Shown here: positions 15,091-15,843 of the stretch, piece by piece | Numbering within the stretch: the stretch's first letter is position 1 | Layout of the letters: each line of letters opens with the position of its first letter | NCBI GenBank assembly: GCA_020430005.1 | Contig: JAGQKQ010000016.1 | Span: 1 to 15,843 of the forward strand | DNA length: 15,843 nucleotides | Direction: 5' to 3' | Source: Candidatus Omnitrophota bacterium | Lineage (GTDB): Bacteria > Omnitrophota > Gorgyraeia > Zapsychrales > Zapsychraceae | The notes under the pieces: model-generated | The model's database searches: none | Told to the model about the DNA's origin: nothing | Seen by the model: the letters and a program-made list of their open reading frames with translations, nothing else | Made by a program: the position numbers and the translations under genes

Positions 15091-15843
15091 ATGAAAAAAG
15101 TAAAAAAAGATCAACCATACGATATCAATCAAGATATTGAAAAATTGGTTCTTCTGGGGAAAAAGAAAGGCTTTCTGACTTATGATGAAGTCAATCAGGC
15201 CTTGTCGGAAAACGTAGAGTCCTCAGAAGAAATCGATAAAGTTTTTGATATCCTCGATGGTAAAGATATTAAGATTATTGAATCCGACGAAGCTGAAGAA
15301 GGTGAACAGCTTGATGATAAGCTGGATGAAGAGTCCAGGGAGCAGGAGATTCGTCGGGTCAGGGAAGAAAATAAGGAGGATGATGTTTATTCCGATAAAT
15401 TCATCCCTCTTGATGACCCTGTTAAAATGTATCTTAAACAAATGGGATCTATCCCTCTGCTTTCGAGGGAGAATGAGATCAATCTGGCGAAGAGAATTGA
15501 AGAAGCTGAGATTAAGTTTGCTGAAGTGCTGTACACAACGTCTTACGCGCGTAAGCAGGCGTTGAAGATTATTAATAGCGTTCTTAAAGAAGAAATCAAT
15601 GTGGAGGACGTTATTAAAGATGAGCTTGACCGCCGGGCAACGCTAACATCTGACTTGAAAAAGATTAAGGCCAGGGTTTCCCGTACTCGAGTGGGCACGG
15701 AAAAAGCGGGGCAAGTTTTGGCGGAATTCAAATTAACCGCGGCTGTGAATGAACGGATTGTTGGTGAAATCCTTCAGCTTTTGCGTAAGATTGATAAATT
15801 GGAAAAGGCTTTAAAAAGTAAGCGAAAAGTTCCTAACGCGAAA
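15091..15843 (+). CDS. rpoD: Primary RNA polymerase sigma factor RpoD/SigA (3' end missing)
   Basis: This is the housekeeping sigma factor. 251 codons are visible and the frame is still open at the window end. The ATG at 15091 follows AGGAGA (15081-15086) and lies only 8 bp after the dnaG stop, so the two are cotranscribed. Residues ~12-63 match sigma region 1.1 (DIEKLVLLGKKKGFLTYDEV and a later FDILDGKDIKII), the autoinhibitory domain that marks primary sigma factors. An acidic linker follows (~64-103), then region 1.2 with DPVKMYLKQMGSIPLLSRE (109-127) and EINLAKRIEE. From ~140 onward is a charged helical stretch corresponding to the non-conserved region. Regions 2 to 4 (-10 and -35 recognition) lie beyond the window. 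Region 1.1 plus the dnaG neighbour make the primary sigma call firm over alternative sigma-70 paralogues. Confidence 0.93.
   Translation, partial: MKKVKKDQPYDINQDIEKLVLLGKKKGFLTYDEVNQALSENVESSEEIDKVFDILDGKDIKIIESDEAEEGEQLDDKLDEESREQEIRRVREENKEDDVYSDKFIPLDDPVKMYLKQMGSIPLLSRENEINLAKRIEEAEIKFAEVLYTTSYARKQALKIINSVLKEEINVEDVIKDELDRRATLTSDLKKIKARVSRTRVGTEKAGQVLAEFKLTAAVNERIVGEILQLLRKIDKLEKALKSKRKVPNAK

Noticed and set aside
1..15843. CRISPR arrays, insertion sequences, tRNA genes, toxin-antitoxin or defence genes
   Set aside because: No regular spaced repeats, transposase motifs, terminal inverted repeats or cloverleaf sequences were seen, and coding space is almost fully occupied by recognisable housekeeping or metabolic genes.

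Overview
The window is a gene-dense bacterial chromosome segment with mostly housekeeping content. By eye it is moderately AT-rich. I see no insertion sequence, prophage, CRISPR array, tRNA or rRNA. Genes are tightly packed: stop/start overlaps of the TAATG type, 8-12 bp gaps, ATG starts and GGAGG-like ribosome sites. The FabV-type enoyl reductase, the large GT-C-like/TPR membrane protein, the GAF-GGDEF protein and the cvpA-dnaG-rpoD arrangement suggest a Gram-negative, probably uncultured lineage. My best guess is a PVC-type or Omnitrophota-like bacterium, but this is inference from gene style and not a demonstrated placement.

Layout. (1) Positions 1-2692: the end of a dipeptide/oligopeptide ABC import operon, with an oppC-like permease truncated by the window start and two ATPases (oppD-like, oppF-like), each joined by a 1-nt overlap. 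(2) Positions 2805-5138: a 777-aa polytopic membrane protein with a GT-C-like N-terminal half and a TPR C-terminus. (3) Positions 5173-7695: a strong sigma-70-type promoter, then glgC (ADP-glucose pyrophosphorylase) and fabV (enoyl-ACP/enoyl-CoA reductase) 12 bp apart. (4) Positions 7806-11275: a probable promoter and smc, whose hinge region looks drastically reduced. (5) Positions 11272-12456, minus strand: a GAF-GGDEF diguanylate cyclase converging on smc, with the two stop codons sharing one CTAG. (6) Positions 12457-12706: a divergent regulatory region with a near-consensus promoter on each strand. (7) Positions 12707-15843: a cvpA-like membrane gene, dnaG primase and the first 251 codons of rpoD, all on the plus strand and probably one transcript. 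This resembles the classical macromolecular-synthesis operon with cvpA in front.

The genes fall into four jobs: peptide uptake, envelope or polysaccharide and lipid metabolism (TPR membrane protein, GlgC, FabV), chromosome maintenance (SMC, DnaG, RpoD), and second-messenger signalling (diguanylate cyclase). I do not see an obvious new multi-gene defence or mobile system. The two most surprising signals are both in core DNA-maintenance proteins. DnaG has lost three of the four zinc ligands of its N-terminal zinc ribbon. SMC has full ATPase heads and long coiled-coil arms, but only about 70 residues where a hinge of roughly 150-170 residues is expected. Smaller points of interest are a leader hairpin over the ribosome site of the cvpA-like gene, a TTGACA direct repeat in the cyclase promoter, and a disordered insert in the SMC neck.
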